Below, piece after piece: positions 45,640-56,154 of a DNA stretch of 64,000 bases; position 1 is the first letter of the stretch; every line of letters begins with the position of its first letter. The DNA comes from Limnohabitans sp. MMS-10A-178 (lineage in GTDB: Bacteria > Pseudomonadota > Gammaproteobacteria > Burkholderiales > Burkholderiaceae_C): assembly GCF_003063375.1 (NCBI RefSeq), contig NZ_NERY01000001.1, positions 186,001-250,000 on the forward strand. Direction: 5' to 3'. The notes under the pieces were generated by a model. It did no database searches. It was not told the DNA's origin and saw only the letters and a list, made by a program, of their open reading frames with translations. Made by a program: the position numbers and the translations under genes.

Positions 45640-46668
45640 ATGAGCGACCAAAACAGCGACAAAACCAAAGCCCTGCAAGCAGCCCTGGCCCAAATTGAAA
45701 AACAATTTGGCAAAGGCACCATCATGCGCTTGGGCGAAGGCGAAGTCATCGAAGACATCCAGGTGGTATCCACCGGTTCTTTGGGCCTCGACATCGCCTT
45801 GGGCGTGGGCGGCTTGCCCCGCGGCCGCGTTGTTGAAATATACGGCCCAGAGTCATCAGGAAAGACCACGCTCACCTTGCAAGTGATTGCAGAAATGCAA
45901 AAAATCGGCGGCCAGTGCGCTTTCGTCGATGCCGAACATGCCTTGGACATTCAGTACGCCCAAAAGCTCGGCGTCAACCTGCAAGACCTGCTCATCAGCC
46001 AACCCGACACCGGCGAACAAGCCCTTGAAATTGTCGACAGCCTGGTTCGCTCTGGCGCCGTCGACCTGGTCGTCATCGACTCCGTGGCCGCGCTCACCCC
46101 CAAAGCCGAACTCGAAGGCGACATGGGCGACTCTCTGCCCGGCCTGCAAGCCCGTCTCATGAGCCAAGCCCTGCGCAAGCTCACCGCCACCATCAAGAAA
46201 ACCAATTGCATGGTCATCTTCATCAACCAAATTCGCATGAAGATTGGCGTCATGTTCGGCTCCCCCGAAACCACCACCGGCGGCAATGCGCTCAAGTTCT
46301 ACGCTTCTGTGCGCCTAGACATCCGCCGCACCGGCACCATCAAGCGCGGCGACGATGCCATCGGCAACGAAACCAAAGTCAAGGTGGTCAAAAACAAAGT
46401 GGCCCCGCCGTTCAAAACCGCTGAGTTCGACATTCTGTTTGGCGAAGGCATCAGCCGCCAGGGCGAAATCATCGACATGGGCGTTGAAGCCAAAATCATC
46501 GACAAGTCTGGCGCCTGGTACGCCTACAACGGCGAGAAAATCGGCCAAGGCCGTGACAACGCTCGCGAGTTTTTGCGCGAGAACGCCGAGTTGGCAGCCG
46601 AAATTGAAAACAAAGTGCGCGAATCCTTGGGCATCCCATTGTTGGCCGAAGCTGTCACGGCAGCTTAA
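45640..46668 (+). CDS. recA: Recombinase RecA
   Basis: 342-aa recombinase forming filaments on ssDNA, driving homologous recombination and LexA self-cleavage. Walker [10 protein letters not shown] (69-77), [13 protein letters not shown], the L2 loop region ([22 protein letters not shown]), and an acidic-to-mixed C-terminus. ATG 45640 has AAGGAG upstream; the longer TTG/ATT form is rejected. recX follows after 34 bases. Codon use is noticeably richer in C at third positions than flanking genes, consistent with high expression. Confidence 0.97.
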   Translation: MSDQNSDKTKALQAALAQIEKQFGKGTIMRLGEGEVIEDIQVVSTGSLGLDIALGVGGLPRGRVVEIYGPESSGKTTLTLQVIAEMQKIGGQCAFVDAEHALDIQYAQKLGVNLQDLLISQPDTGEQALEIVDSLVRSGAVDLVVIDSVAALTPKAELEGDMGDSLPGLQARLMSQALRKLTATIKKTNCMVIFINQIRMKIGVMFGSPETTTGGNALKFYASVRLDIRRTGTIKRGDDAIGNETKVKVVKNKVAPPFKTAEFDILFGEGISRQGEIIDMGVEAKIIDKSGAWYAYNGEKIGQGRDNAREFLRENAELAAEIENKVRESLGIPLLAEAVTAA

Positions 46669-46702
46669 GCCTTCTGATTTCTCCAGTTGCGTTCCTTGAT
46701 CA

Positions 46703-47176
46703 ATGGCTCAGCCTGGGTTTAAGTTGTCCCTCAAAGGACGTGCGCTGCGGCTTTTGTCGCAGCGCGAACACTCTCGGGCTGAGCTGGTTCGCAAACTTTC
46801 CCCTCACGAGGAAGTGCCTGGCGAGCTGGCACAGGCATTGGACGACCTTCAAGCCAAAGGTTTCATCGACGAAACCCGCGTCTTGGAGTCGGTTCTCAAT
46901 CACCGCACACCCAAACTGGGCAATGGCCGAATCAAGCAAGAGCTAATGGCCAAGGGCTTGGCGCCCGCCGCAGTCGCCCAAGCCATGCTCGACTTAAAAG
47001 ACTCCGAACTAGAACGCGCAAAAGGGGTATGGCAAAAAAAGTTTGGCGCGCCAGCAGCCGATGCCAACGAACGCGCCAAGCATTACCGTTTTTTACTCAC
47101 CCGCGGTTTTTCGGCTGAAGTGGTTCGCAAGGTGGTCACACAATCGGGTGCTCCCGACGAAGACTTCGAACACTAG
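46703..47176 (+). CDS. recX: Regulatory protein RecX
   Basis: 157-aa modulator that binds RecA filaments and inhibits recombinase and coprotease activity. All-helical with the RecX pattern LLSQREHSRAELVRKL at the start, DDLQAKGFIDETR, and LGNGRIKQELMAKGL. It directly follows recA, the usual arrangement. It converges with argC, leaving only 27 bases. Confidence 0.92.
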   Translation: MAQPGFKLSLKGRALRLLSQREHSRAELVRKLSPHEEVPGELAQALDDLQAKGFIDETRVLESVLNHRTPKLGNGRIKQELMAKGLAPAAVAQAMLDLKDSELERAKGVWQKKFGAPAADANERAKHYRFLLTRGFSAEVVRKVVTQSGAPDEDFEH

Positions 47177-47203
47177 CCCTCATTCAATTTGGGCAGGAGA
47201 AAC

Positions 47204-48130
47204 TTAGAGCCCCAGCATGAGCTTCAGGTTTTGCACCGCCGCGCCGCTGGCACCCTTACCCAAATTGTCCAAGCGGGCTACCACCACCGCTTGACGATGC
47301 GCTTCATTGCCAAACACCCGAATTTCCAATTTGTTGGAATCGTTGTTGCCCGTGGCACCCAACTTACCGCTTTCTTCAGCAGGCAGCACACTCACCCAAC
47401 CACCTTCGTTTTGGCTGCTGGCGTAATGCGCGCGCAAGGCTTCGTGCACTTCCGACACTTTGGGCTTGCTGGGCATGTCGTCTAAAAACAAGGGCAACTC
47501 CACCAACATGCCTTGTCGGAAATTGCCAACAGCTGGCAAGAAAATGGGACGGCGCGTGAGCCCAGCGTACTTCATGATCTCGGGTACGTGCTTGTGCTGA
47601 AGGCCCAAGGCATAGGCTTCATGCAAGGGTGCACGGCCCGCTTCATAGTCTTCAATCATGGTCCGCCCGCCACCGGAGTAACCACTCACTGATGGTAAAA
47701 CTGACGGAAAATCAGAGGGCAAGATGCCCGCACTGACCAAAGGCGCCAAGATCGCGATGGCGCCGGAGGCATAGCAGCCCGGATTGCTGACACGTTGTGC
47801 GTTGACCACCGCCACGCGTTGCCCCGCACGCATTTCGGGAAAACCAAAGACCCATTGATCGTTCACGCGGTGGGCCGTGGAGGCGTCGATGATGCGCGGT
47901 TTATGGCCAGGCAAGGCGTCAATCATGGCCACCGACTCTTTGGCGGCGTCATCGTGCAGGCACAAAATGACCAAATCAACTTGGGCCATTAACTCGCGTT
48001 TGGCCTCAGGGTCCTTGCGTTTTTCTGGGGCAATGCTCACCAATTCCACTTCGGGCATGGCCAGCAAGCGCTCACGGATCAAGAGCCCGGTGGTGCCAGC
48101 TTCGCCGTCAATGAATATTTTTTTGGCCAT
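47204..48130 (-). CDS. argC: N-acetyl-gamma-glutamyl-phosphate reductase, type 2
   Basis: 308-aa NADPH-dependent third enzyme of arginine synthesis. Short (type 2) subfamily with N-terminal [17 protein letters not shown], the active cysteine in [13 protein letters not shown] and the family segment [14 protein letters not shown]. It is not clustered with other arg genes here. Upstream it faces sucC divergently across 169 bases. Confidence 0.94.
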   Translation of the reverse strand: MAKKIFIDGEAGTTGLLIRERLLAMPEVELVSIAPEKRKDPEAKRELMAQVDLVILCLHDDAAKESVAMIDALPGHKPRIIDASTAHRVNDQWVFGFPEMRAGQRVAVVNAQRVSNPGCYASGAIAILAPLVSAGILPSDFPSVLPSVSGYSGGGRTMIEDYEAGRAPLHEAYALGLQHKHVPEIMKYAGLTRRPIFLPAVGNFRQGMLVELPLFLDDMPSKPKVSEVHEALRAHYASSQNEGGWVSVLPAEESGKLGATGNNDSNKLEIRVFGNEAHRQAVVVARLDNLGKGASGAAVQNLKLMLGL

Positions 48131-48299
48131 TCAGGGCTCTCCCAAGAAAAAATTTCGCCGCGTCATGACAATGTAAGTGACCCGGCTCAAGATTGGTGCG
48201 TTGCAACATGATACAGTCGCCGGCTGAAGTGTCCAGTGCTTGCTTAGGGCAAATCACCCTGACTGGCTGGTGAGAATAACCACCCTCGAGAGAAACCTC

Positions 48300-49463
<1,164 letters not shown>

Positions 49464-49467
49464 TTAC

Positions 49468-50361
49468 ATGTCTATCTTTATCAACAAAGACACCAAAGTC
49501 ATTACCCAAGGTATTACCGGCAAGACCGGTCAGTTCCACACTGAAAAATGCCAAGAGTACGCCAACGGTAAAAACTGTTTCGTTGCAGGTGTGAACCCCA
49601 AAAAAGCGGGCGAGTCCATCTTCAACATCCCAATTTACGCGTCCGTTAAAGAAGCGGCTTCCGACACAGGCGCTACAGTTTCTGTGATTTACGTGCCCCC
49701 AGCAGGCGCCGCTGCAGCCATCTGGGAAGCCGTTGAAGCCGACCTCGACTTGGCCATCTGCATTACCGAAGGCATTCCTGTTCGTGACATGCTCGAAGTT
49801 CGCAATCGCATGCGCGCCAAAGAAGCGGCTGGCGGTAAGAGAACTTTGCTGCTGGGCCCCAACTGCCCAGGTTTGATTACCCCTGACGAAATCAAGATCG
49901 GCATCATGCCCGGCCACATTCACCGCAAAGGCCGCATTGGCGTGGTGTCTCGTTCTGGTACCTTGACTTATGAAGCTGTGGCGCAACTCACCGAAATCGG
50001 TCTGGGCCAATCTTCTGCGGTCGGTATTGGTGGCGACCCAATCAACGGCTTGAAGCACATCGACGTAATGCGCGCTTTCAACGAAGACCCAGACACCGAT
50101 GCCGTGATCATGATCGGTGAAATTGGCGGTCCCGATGAAGCAGAAGCCGCGCGCTGGTGCAAAGACAACATGAAGAAGCCAATCGTGGGCTTTATTGCGG
50201 GTGTGACTGCACCAGCAGGCAAGCGCATGGGCCACGCCGGCGCCTTGATTTCTGGCGGCGCCGACACAGCCGATGCCAAATTGGCCATCATGGAAGAATG
50301 CGGTTTCAAAATTACCCGCAACCCTTCCGAAATGGGCCGTTTGCTAAAGGCCATGCTGTAA
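49468..50361 (+). CDS. sucD: Succinyl-CoA synthetase, alpha subunit
   Basis: 297-aa subunit carrying the CoA-binding Rossmann domain (N-terminal TKVITQGITGKTGQFHTE) and the phosphorylated active-site His256 in RMGHAGALISGG. Together with SucC it makes succinate and ATP from succinyl-CoA. Followed by two GC-rich hairpins, the second a good terminator. Confidence 0.96.
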   Translation: MSIFINKDTKVITQGITGKTGQFHTEKCQEYANGKNCFVAGVNPKKAGESIFNIPIYASVKEAASDTGATVSVIYVPPAGAAAAIWEAVEADLDLAICITEGIPVRDMLEVRNRMRAKEAAGGKRTLLLGPNCPGLITPDEIKIGIMPGHIHRKGRIGVVSRSGTLTYEAVAQLTEIGLGQSSAVGIGGDPINGLKHIDVMRAFNEDPDTDAVIMIGEIGGPDEAEAARWCKDNMKKPIVGFIAGVTAPAGKRMGHAGALISGGADTADAKLAIMEECGFKITRNPSEMGRLLKAML

Positions 50362-50387
50362 TTGCCGTAAGCAGTTTTAGGCATCCC

Positions 50388-50405
50388 ACGGCCTAGACGG
50401 GCCGT
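50388..50405 (+). terminator. Hairpin after sucD
   Basis: 6-bp perfect stem ACGGCC/GGCCGT with a 6-base loop, 26 bases after the sucD stop, followed by TAAAATTC rather than a T-run. It may stabilise the sucCD 3' end ahead of the stronger terminator at 50433. Confidence 0.4.
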
Positions 50406-50432
50406 TAAAATTCAAGTCCCGACAAAAGAATT

Positions 50433-50450
50433 GGCCCTCAGGGGCCTTTT
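50433..50450 (+). terminator. Intrinsic terminator of sucCD
   Basis: Stem GGCCC/GGGCC (50433-50437 with 50442-50446), loop TCAG, then TTTTCTTATT. A clear Rho-independent terminator about 70 bases after sucD. Confidence 0.8.
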
Positions 50451-50482
50451 CTTATTCCTACTAAAAATGCAAAGGGACTGAC

Positions 50483-51181
50483 ATGGAAATGTTACAAAAC
50501 GCCGACTTCTGGATCGGCTTGATGAAGATCGTCTGGATCAATATCATCTTATCGGGCGACAACGCCGTGGTCATTGCCTTGGCGGCAAGATCACTGCCCG
50601 AACATCAACAACGACAAGCCATCATGTTTGGCTCCGGCGCTGCTGTTGTACTGCGTATTGCACTCACGGTGGTTGCTGCTGCGCTCCTTGAGTTGTCTTT
50701 TTTACAAATCATTGGCGGTATCTTGCTGTTGTACATCGGCGCTCAATTGCTGAGTGAAGATGGCGACGAAGGTGAAGGCGGGATTGAAAAAGCGAGCTTG
50801 TTCATGGCCATTCGCACCATCCTCGTGGCCGACATAGTCATGAGCTTAGACAATGTGATTGCTGTGGCTGCCGCAGCCAAGGGCAACATGACCCTCCTTA
50901 TTTTGGGCTTGGCCATCAGCATCCCCATGGTGATTTTTGGCAGTGCCATCATGATCAAACTCATGTCGCGCTTTCCCATCATCGTTACCTTTGGTGCTTG
51001 TTTGATTGGCTGGGTAGGCGGCGAAACCATTGCCAGCGATGTGGCCCTGCGTGAGTTCTCATCGGAGAATGCTTGGCTGCATTACACGGCTGCCACATTG
51101 GGCGCCTTGTCTGTTTTGGTCATTGGCAAATACTTTCAAAAGAAGCACGACAAAGAGCTGCCCACCGACGCGCGAGCCTGA
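50483..51181 (+). CDS. TerC/YjbE-family membrane protein, putative metal ion exporter
   Basis: 232-aa integral membrane protein with about seven TM helices. The family's acidic intramembrane motifs are present: LSGDNAVVIALA (about 25-36) and MSLDNVIAVAAAA (about 120-132). TerC/YjbE proteins include Mn2+ exporters and are often preceded by manganese riboswitches; I see none in the 121 bases upstream, which are taken by sucCD terminators and a GGGAC ribosome site. It is the second candidate cation exporter in the window, after the GDT1-type protein at 11.5 kb. Confidence 0.87.
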   Translation: MEMLQNADFWIGLMKIVWINIILSGDNAVVIALAARSLPEHQQRQAIMFGSGAAVVLRIALTVVAAALLELSFLQIIGGILLLYIGAQLLSEDGDEGEGGIEKASLFMAIRTILVADIVMSLDNVIAVAAAAKGNMTLLILGLAISIPMVIFGSAIMIKLMSRFPIIVTFGACLIGWVGGETIASDVALREFSSENAWLHYTAATLGALSVLVIGKYFQKKHDKELPTDARA

Positions 51182-51204
51182 AAATCAAGCAAGCGTTTGT
51201 AGCC

Positions 51205-51231
51205 AAGCCGACCCCTTGTGGTCGGCTTTTT
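51205..51231 (+). terminator. Intrinsic terminator after the TerC-like gene
   Basis: Perfect 9-bp stem AAGCCGACC/GGTCGGCTT (51205-51213 with 51220-51228) with 6-base loop, ending in a five-T run (51227-51231). It insulates the pilin gene that starts 54 bases later. Confidence 0.9.
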
Positions 51232-51284
51232 CACGCCTACAACTTAACCATCAGGCTTAAAATTGACCTTTACCAAGGACCATC

Positions 51285-51779
51285 ATGACACGCCAACGCT
51301 CTCTCTATTTTCGCGGCTTTACCCTGATTGAGCTCATGGTGGTTATTGCCATCATTGGCATCTTGGGGTCATTGGCATTGCCTGCCTACCAAGACTATGC
51401 GGTGCGCGCCAAAGTGTCTGAAATGATGTTGGCAGCTACACCCTGCAAAACGGCCGTCACTGAACTGGTTAGCTCCGCCTCACAGGCCGACATCAGCACG
51501 ATGCTTCCAGCAGCCTGTGCCACTCAAGCCTCCAAATACGTTGCCAGTTTGGCCGTTGATGCCAACGGAGTCATCACGGTAGTGGGCAACCCCGCCACAT
51601 TGCGTGGCAACATCAACGATAAAAGCAATGCTGTGTCGTTCACGCCCGCTCAAACGGGCACAACGGCACTGGTCGGAACCACCGATGGTGGCAAATCCAT
51701 TGCCACTTGGCTTTGCGGTCCTGCAGCAAGCACCCCCCTGAACGACAAATACTTGCCCAATACTTGCAAAGGCTCATAA
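51285..51779 (+). CDS. pilA: Type IV pilin (PilA-like major pilin)
   Basis: 164-aa prepilin. Class III leader of 11 residues ending in Gly, then mature [20 protein letters not shown] with the invariant Glu5, the long N-terminal helix ([18 protein letters not shown]), and a C-terminal disulfide loop framed by Cys in WLCGP and NTCKGS. Another Cys pair (PCK, AACAT) lies mid-protein. It should be cleaved by PilD and polymerised by the pilus machine, none of which is encoded in this window, so it is an orphan pilin locus. Confidence 0.92.
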   Translation: MTRQRSLYFRGFTLIELMVVIAIIGILGSLALPAYQDYAVRAKVSEMMLAATPCKTAVTELVSSASQADISTMLPAACATQASKYVASLAVDANGVITVVGNPATLRGNINDKSNAVSFTPAQTGTTALVGTTDGGKSIATWLCGPAASTPLNDKYLPNTCKGS

Positions 51780-51824
51780 ACTCGATAATCTGCCCGAACA
51801 ACATGTCCCGACATCTAAACTAAT

Positions 51825-52247
51825 ATGAAGAACCTTAAGTCACTTCTTACTAAATCGGTTGCTATTGCTATTACTTTCACTTTGGTAGGTTGCGCCTCAA
51901 ACCCAAACGCTGTTGGCACAGGATATGGTGCTAAATACACGCCAGTCATTGATGGTCCTCAAGATGAAAAATATTGGAGCAACCTAACTGAGTGTCGAGC
52001 TTTAGCTTCACAAGTTCAGCGCAATCGCGCCGGCGATGCAGCTGGTCAAGCCGTCGCTGGCGCAGTAGCAGGGGCGTTGGTTGGTGGTCTTTTGGGTGGA
52101 CGCGGGTACAGGAATGAAACCGCTGCATTTGGAGCCAAAGCAGGTGCTCTCACGGGTGGCGCAGAAGGCCTAGGAAGTGCTGCTCAAGGAGGCAAGCAAG
52201 TAGTGATGAACTGCATGATTGGCCGAGGCTTCAAAGTCCTTGGTTAG
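51825..52247 (+). CDS. Glycine-zipper lipoprotein
   Basis: 140 aa. Lipoprotein signal with canonical lipobox LVGC (Cys23), and a Gly/Ala-rich zipper (about 68-95, AGQAVAGAVAGALVGGLLGG) that likely inserts in or packs against a membrane, as in Slp/OmpA-like 17-kDa antigen and Rickettsia-type glycine-zipper proteins. A second Gly-rich run follows. Codon use is noticeably more AT-rich at the 5' end than the neighbours. Function unknown; it may be unrelated to the pilin gene 45 bases upstream. Confidence 0.8.
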   Translation: MKNLKSLLTKSVAIAITFTLVGCASNPNAVGTGYGAKYTPVIDGPQDEKYWSNLTECRALASQVQRNRAGDAAGQAVAGAVAGALVGGLLGGRGYRNETAAFGAKAGALTGGAEGLGSAAQGGKQVVMNCMIGRGFKVLG

Positions 52248-52327
52248 TACATTTTTCGTTCCTAATTTGGACAAGCGTGGGGCAAACTAAATTTTCAGCG
52301 CTTTCTACTTCGAATATAAATCAGTGA

Positions 52328-52837
52328 TTACTTCTCCGCCACCCAATGCCCCGACCTCCCGCCTTGCTTCTCTAACAACTTCACATCGGTAATTGTCATA
52401 CCCCGGTCGGCCGCTTTGCACATGTCGTAAATAGTGAGCAGGGCCACCTGAACGGCTGTTAGGGCTTCCATCTCAACGCCTGTTTGCCCTACAGTTTCTG
52501 CGCTTGCCTTGCAGACCACACTTGGCGTTTGCCCATCTGGCAACACCACAAAGTCAACGGTCACACGCGTCAGCGCCAGGGGGTGGCACAAAGGGATCAA
52601 GTCAGAGGTTCGCTTTGCACCCTGAATGCCAGCAATGCGTGCAATACCCAGCACATCGCCTTTTTTGGCGGTACCCGATTGAATCAAGGCCAGCGTACTT
52701 GCCAGCATTTGAATACGGCCCGTAGCCACTGCCACACGGTGGGTAGACGCTTTAGCGCCCACATCCACCATGTGGGCTTGGCCCTGGGCGTCAAAATGGG
52801 TCAAAGGGGACGAGGTGTTTGGCAGAGAATCAGACAT
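52328..52837 (-). CDS. moaC: Cyclic pyranopterin monophosphate synthase
   Basis: 169-aa enzyme of molybdenum cofactor synthesis, converting the MoaA product to cPMP. The core [17 protein letters not shown], the active-site [11 protein letters not shown] and [10 protein letters not shown] are clear. ATG 52837 was chosen; the ORF extends 55 codons further upstream through the promoter region of the divergent protease gene, without conservation. No other moa genes are nearby. Confidence 0.95.
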   Translation of the reverse strand: MSDSLPNTSSPLTHFDAQGQAHMVDVGAKASTHRVAVATGRIQMLASTLALIQSGTAKKGDVLGIARIAGIQGAKRTSDLIPLCHPLALTRVTVDFVVLPDGQTPSVVCKASAETVGQTGVEMEALTAVQVALLTIYDMCKAADRGMTITDVKLLEKQGGRSGHWVAEK

Positions 52838-52937
52838 GGCATTGGCCTTGAAAACTGGTAAAAACCATTTACAAAAGGTTAAGGAAGTTCGAGCATGATA
52901 CGGTTTTCGCCGCCCCCTAGAAATCGGTACCCCTACA

Positions 52938-54527
52938 TTGAAGCGCGTCTCTCCAAAATCTAAGCCACTGCTGGCCTTGTTGGCCATTTCACTGTGGATC
53001 ACACCCGTGTGGTCTCAGCGCTCTGAAACGGTCATCGCAAACAGCCTTCCCGCCTTGGGCGATGGCTCAGACATTACCCTGAGCGCAGAACGGCAACTGG
53101 GCGATCGAATTGTGCGTGAGTTGTACAGGGATCCCGACTATTTGGAAGACCCCATCCTAGACGAGTACTTGCAAAGTATTTGGCAACCCCTGGTAAAAGG
53201 CGCGCAGGCCCGAGGCGAGATGACTCCCGAATTGCTAGAGCGTTTTGCTTGGAAAATTTTCATTGGCCGCGATCGCTCGATCAATGCCTTTGCCTTGCCA
53301 GGCGGTTATCTAGGTGTTCACTTGGGCCTGATCAGTGTGGTGAATACGCAAGACGAATTGGCTTCCGTGATGGCGCATGAATTAAGCCATGTGACCCAAA
53401 GACACATTGCCAGATCGATCGGAGATCAAGCGCGCATGTCGCCGTTGCTCATTGGCGCCATGATTTTGGGCATGTTGGCAGCCAGCAAAAGTACACAAGG
53501 TGCTCAAGCCGTGATTGTGGGCGGACAAGCCATGGCGGCACAATCCCAACTGAATTTTTCTCGAGACATGGAGCGCGAGGCCGATCGAATTGGTTACGGC
53601 GTGATGTCGGAGGCGGGTTTTGATACGCAAGGTTTTGTCACCATGTTTGGCAAATTGCAGCAAGCGGCGGGCTTGAACGACCGCGGCTCTTTTCCATATC
53701 TGCGAAGTCACCCTTTAAGCAGCGAGCGCATCGCCGATATGCAAGCACGGCAACAACTCCAAACGCCCAGGCCCGCAAATGAAGCCAAAGATATCGTGCA
53801 GGCTATCATGTCGGCCAGGGCACGTGTCTTGGCACAGCCTGGCGTTGGTGCACTCAGGGCTTGGGCCAACGAAGCCACAGACACAAACATGGAGACACAA
53901 GCGCTCAACAAACGCATCGGTATTTTGTATGGCGCAGCGTTGTCTTTGATGCAGTTGCGCGATTTCTCTGCTGCTCGCGCATTGCTACCTCGCTTGCGAC
54001 TCGCCCTTGGCGGTCATGCCGAGGCACTGCGCATCGTTCAGCTGTTGGAAATGGAAATGTCCTTCAAAGAAAATGACATGCGCGGAGCTTTGCGCGCACT
54101 GAGTAGCACCACCCAGCTGCCCTCAAGTCAGTGGCAACGGCCAGAGTTGATTTTTGTGGCACAAGCCAGCGCCAGACTGCAAACCGCATCGCCGTCCATC
54201 GAAACTTCGCAACTATTGGCCAAGAGCGTTTCGGCATTGCAAGCATGGGTGTTGCAGTCACCGCAAGATGCCCAGGCCTGGCAAATTTTGGCCAGCGCGC
54301 TGGCTGCCCAAGGCCGCAATTTGGCCTCACTGCGGGCGGAAGGGGAGGCGCAGTTAGCCCGCATGGATTTTGGTGCTGCCGTGGACAGATTCAAGGCTGC
54401 GCAGGATGCTTCTAGAAAAAACCCGCCTCAAATGGGCGACCACATTGAGGCAGCGATTGTCGATTCGCGACTGCGTTTTGCGCACGGTATTTTGCGTGAG
54501 CAACTCTTAGAAAGACAAGTGCGCTAA
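52938..54527 (+). CDS. bepA: Periplasmic M48 metalloprotease with TPR domain (BepA-like)
   Basis: 529 aa. Signal peptide about 1-26 ([17 protein letters not shown]). M48 catalytic domain with zinc site HELSH (His147, Glu148, His151), the third ligand in [11 protein letters not shown], and HPLSSERI, then a helical TPR-type C-terminus (about 300-529). BepA (YfgC) chaperones and degrades stalled LptD and BAM clients in E. coli, so it is functionally linked to lptD-surA at 23.5-27.4 kb. Start TTG 52938; no ATG precedes it in frame. Family and layout are firm; the BepA identity is inferred from architecture. Confidence 0.88.
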   Translation: MKRVSPKSKPLLALLAISLWITPVWSQRSETVIANSLPALGDGSDITLSAERQLGDRIVRELYRDPDYLEDPILDEYLQSIWQPLVKGAQARGEMTPELLERFAWKIFIGRDRSINAFALPGGYLGVHLGLISVVNTQDELASVMAHELSHVTQRHIARSIGDQARMSPLLIGAMILGMLAASKSTQGAQAVIVGGQAMAAQSQLNFSRDMEREADRIGYGVMSEAGFDTQGFVTMFGKLQQAAGLNDRGSFPYLRSHPLSSERIADMQARQQLQTPRPANEAKDIVQAIMSARARVLAQPGVGALRAWANEATDTNMETQALNKRIGILYGAALSLMQLRDFSAARALLPRLRLALGGHAEALRIVQLLEMEMSFKENDMRGALRALSSTTQLPSSQWQRPELIFVAQASARLQTASPSIETSQLLAKSVSALQAWVLQSPQDAQAWQILASALAAQGRNLASLRAEGEAQLARMDFGAAVDRFKAAQDASRKNPPQMGDHIEAAIVDSRLRFAHGILREQLLERQVR

Positions 54528-54540
54528 ACAGGGCGGCACT

Positions 54541-55128
54541 TTAAACTTTGGGTGCGCATTGGCGCCAACCAAGCTGAGGTTTTTCACACTGTAGCAAGCC
54601 CTCGGGTTGAGGTTGGGCGTGTCGTTTAAAAACCCATTGATGCTGAAGTTTTTGAAACACGTAGTTGTCTCGGAAGTAAACAAATTGGCCGTTGGAGCCC
54701 GTGTAAAAGTAGTCTGTGGTGAATTGAATTTGGCCCTCAGTGACTTGCCAATTTTGAAGGGTTTTGACCGCCAGAAAAGTTTTTTGATCGAGGTGTTGAA
54801 GCTGCCGAATGCTTCTTACCTTGCTGTCTCTTTTTGCATGCGCAATAGGTCTTGTGTCGTTTGCAAGCACTGAATTTGTGAATGCAGCAATCGTGGGCAT
54901 GGCATCGGAAATTTGTTGCAGCTGCCATGCACTTAAGTTTTCAGCTCTTAAATTGAAAGCCTTTTTTTCGTAGAGATAGGGCGCTTTGATTTCAAATTCA
55001 ACACCCCTGATGACATCGATATGGCCTTTGTCTACAAAGAATTCTGCGCTGCACCCAACAGAAAACAACAAGCAAAGCCACGACACCATTGCGCCTAAAG
55101 GTTTTAAGCTGGCTTGAAAATGCTTCAC
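54541..55128 (-). CDS. Hypothetical lipoprotein, possible immunity partner of the PLA2-like protein
   Basis: 195 aa from GTG 55128. N-terminus MKHFQASLKPLGAM, hydrophobic WLCLLFSVGC with candidate lipid-accepting Cys26, then a mature part of about 170 residues rich in Gln, Phe and Tyr, with no family I recognise. Two C-terminal Cys (LLQCE, RQCAP) could pair. A longer ORF start at 55245 runs through the upstream gene and was rejected. It lies 26 bases downstream of the PLA2-like gene on the same strand, so the two form an operon. Immunity role is inference from position and lipoprotein signal only. Confidence 0.7.
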   Translation of the reverse strand: MKHFQASLKPLGAMVSWLCLLFSVGCSAEFFVDKGHIDVIRGVEFEIKAPYLYEKKAFNLRAENLSAWQLQQISDAMPTIAAFTNSVLANDTRPIAHAKRDSKVRSIRQLQHLDQKTFLAVKTLQNWQVTEGQIQFTTDYFYTGSNGQFVYFRDNYVFQKLQHQWVFKRHAQPQPEGLLQCEKPQLGWRQCAPKV

Positions 55129-55154
55129 TTGCTGTTCTTTTTGTGTCGAAGAAG

Positions 55155-55550
55155 TTAGTAACAGCTTTGCTCTTGTGCTTGCTTGAATGCGCGCCCACCA
55201 AACAAACTCACACTCACGCCATAGACACCCGCAATGAAGTGGCATGTCAAGGTGTTGCCCCCTTGTGTGCCACAGTCGTTCAAAATATTCTTGCTTAAGT
55301 TGGCGTCGGCTGTGCTGCGGCTAAAGCCACAGCTTGCGTAACTTTGATCGTGCTGAAAACAGGCTTGTGAAACATCGATGCCAAACATGATATCTGGCAC
55401 AAACGCATCGCTTTTGACGGTTCCGCAGCCTGCCCCTAATGCATTGCCATCATTTCGGATGCCGTTGGAGGTGCCTGAAGCAAATGTAAAAAAATCCCAA
55501 AATCCGCCCCCTTGAACTTGTCGGGTGAATTCGATACTGCAGTCTTGCAT
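55155..55550 (-). CDS. Phospholipase A2-like protein
   Basis: 131 aa, starting ATG 55550 with AAGGA upstream. The middle holds a PLA2-type active site: FVPDIMFGIDVS precedes ACFQHDQSYASCG, where His67-Asp68 match the catalytic H-D-x-x-Y of secreted and prokaryotic PLA2, and NILNDC supplies the second Asp (Asp92) in a helix-cysteine context. Six or more Cys (42, 64, 74, 93, 103, 130) suggest disulfides and an extracytoplasmic site, yet no signal peptide is seen. Candidates for export are a specialised system or a non-classical route. A PLA2 would cleave sn-2 acyl chains of phospholipids. A lipoprotein gene follows. Confidence 0.68.
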   Translation of the reverse strand: MQDCSIEFTRQVQGGGFWDFFTFASGTSNGIRNDGNALGAGCGTVKSDAFVPDIMFGIDVSQACFQHDQSYASCGFSRSTADANLSKNILNDCGTQGGNTLTCHFIAGVYGVSVSLFGGRAFKQAQEQSCY

Positions 55551-55677
55551 GATGTTTTCCTTGGTTGGTTAATCAGAATTTAATATTCATAAACCCATCT
55601 TAGGTTGGCTCTAATGCTTTGTTGCCTGCAAAAACTTGCATGAACGGCTATGATCTCGATCCCTCTACAAAGTACCT

Positions 55678-56139
55678 ATGGCTGGCATCCACATCACCGA
55701 CATCGAAGCGGCCATCAACTATTGGCGCGAAAAAAATCCGTCGCCGGATGGCGTGACATTGCCTCGCGAATTGAGAGCGCTCGCAGAGGTTTATGCGTTG
55801 ATGGTTTACTTCAAAGAAGATGAGGCCGATGAATTTAGCTTGCCTTTGGCGGCTGCCGAGGCATGGCAAGCGTGGTACGCCAGCACACCCGATACGCCCT
55901 GTATTGCCATTTGCTCAACCTTCCAGGGCGATCCCGCATGCAAAGGTTGTGGCCGCTCTTTTGAAGAGGTTCAGCTTTGGACTGAAATGAGCCCAGGGGA
56001 AAAGCGTTCTGTTTGGCGGCGCATCACTGTCGATGGCACCTCATGGCGATTTAATCGATACGCTGAGCGTGCGGCCGAAGATCGCAGCTTGGCGCGTGCG
56101 GCCGCTGATGCTCAGGTTCCGCTGGGTTTCAACAATTAG
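55678..56139 (+). CDS. DUF3717-DUF1289 fusion protein
   Basis: 153 aa. The N-terminal half (about 1-55, GIHITDIEAAINYWREKNPS) matches the DUF3717 pattern of Burkholderiales. The C-terminal half (about 74-120) is a DUF1289 cysteine module: CIAICSTFQGDPACKGCGRS followed by W-x-x-M-S-P-x-E-K-R, probably a small metal-binding unit. Elsewhere these usually occur as separate short proteins. It is divergent from the PLA2-like gene and convergent with yaeQ. Function unknown. Confidence 0.85.
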   Translation: MAGIHITDIEAAINYWREKNPSPDGVTLPRELRALAEVYALMVYFKEDEADEFSLPLAAAEAWQAWYASTPDTPCIAICSTFQGDPACKGCGRSFEEVQLWTEMSPGEKRSVWRRITVDGTSWRFNRYAERAAEDRSLARAAADAQVPLGFNN

Positions 56140-56154
56140 TTTTTTTAAACCGAT

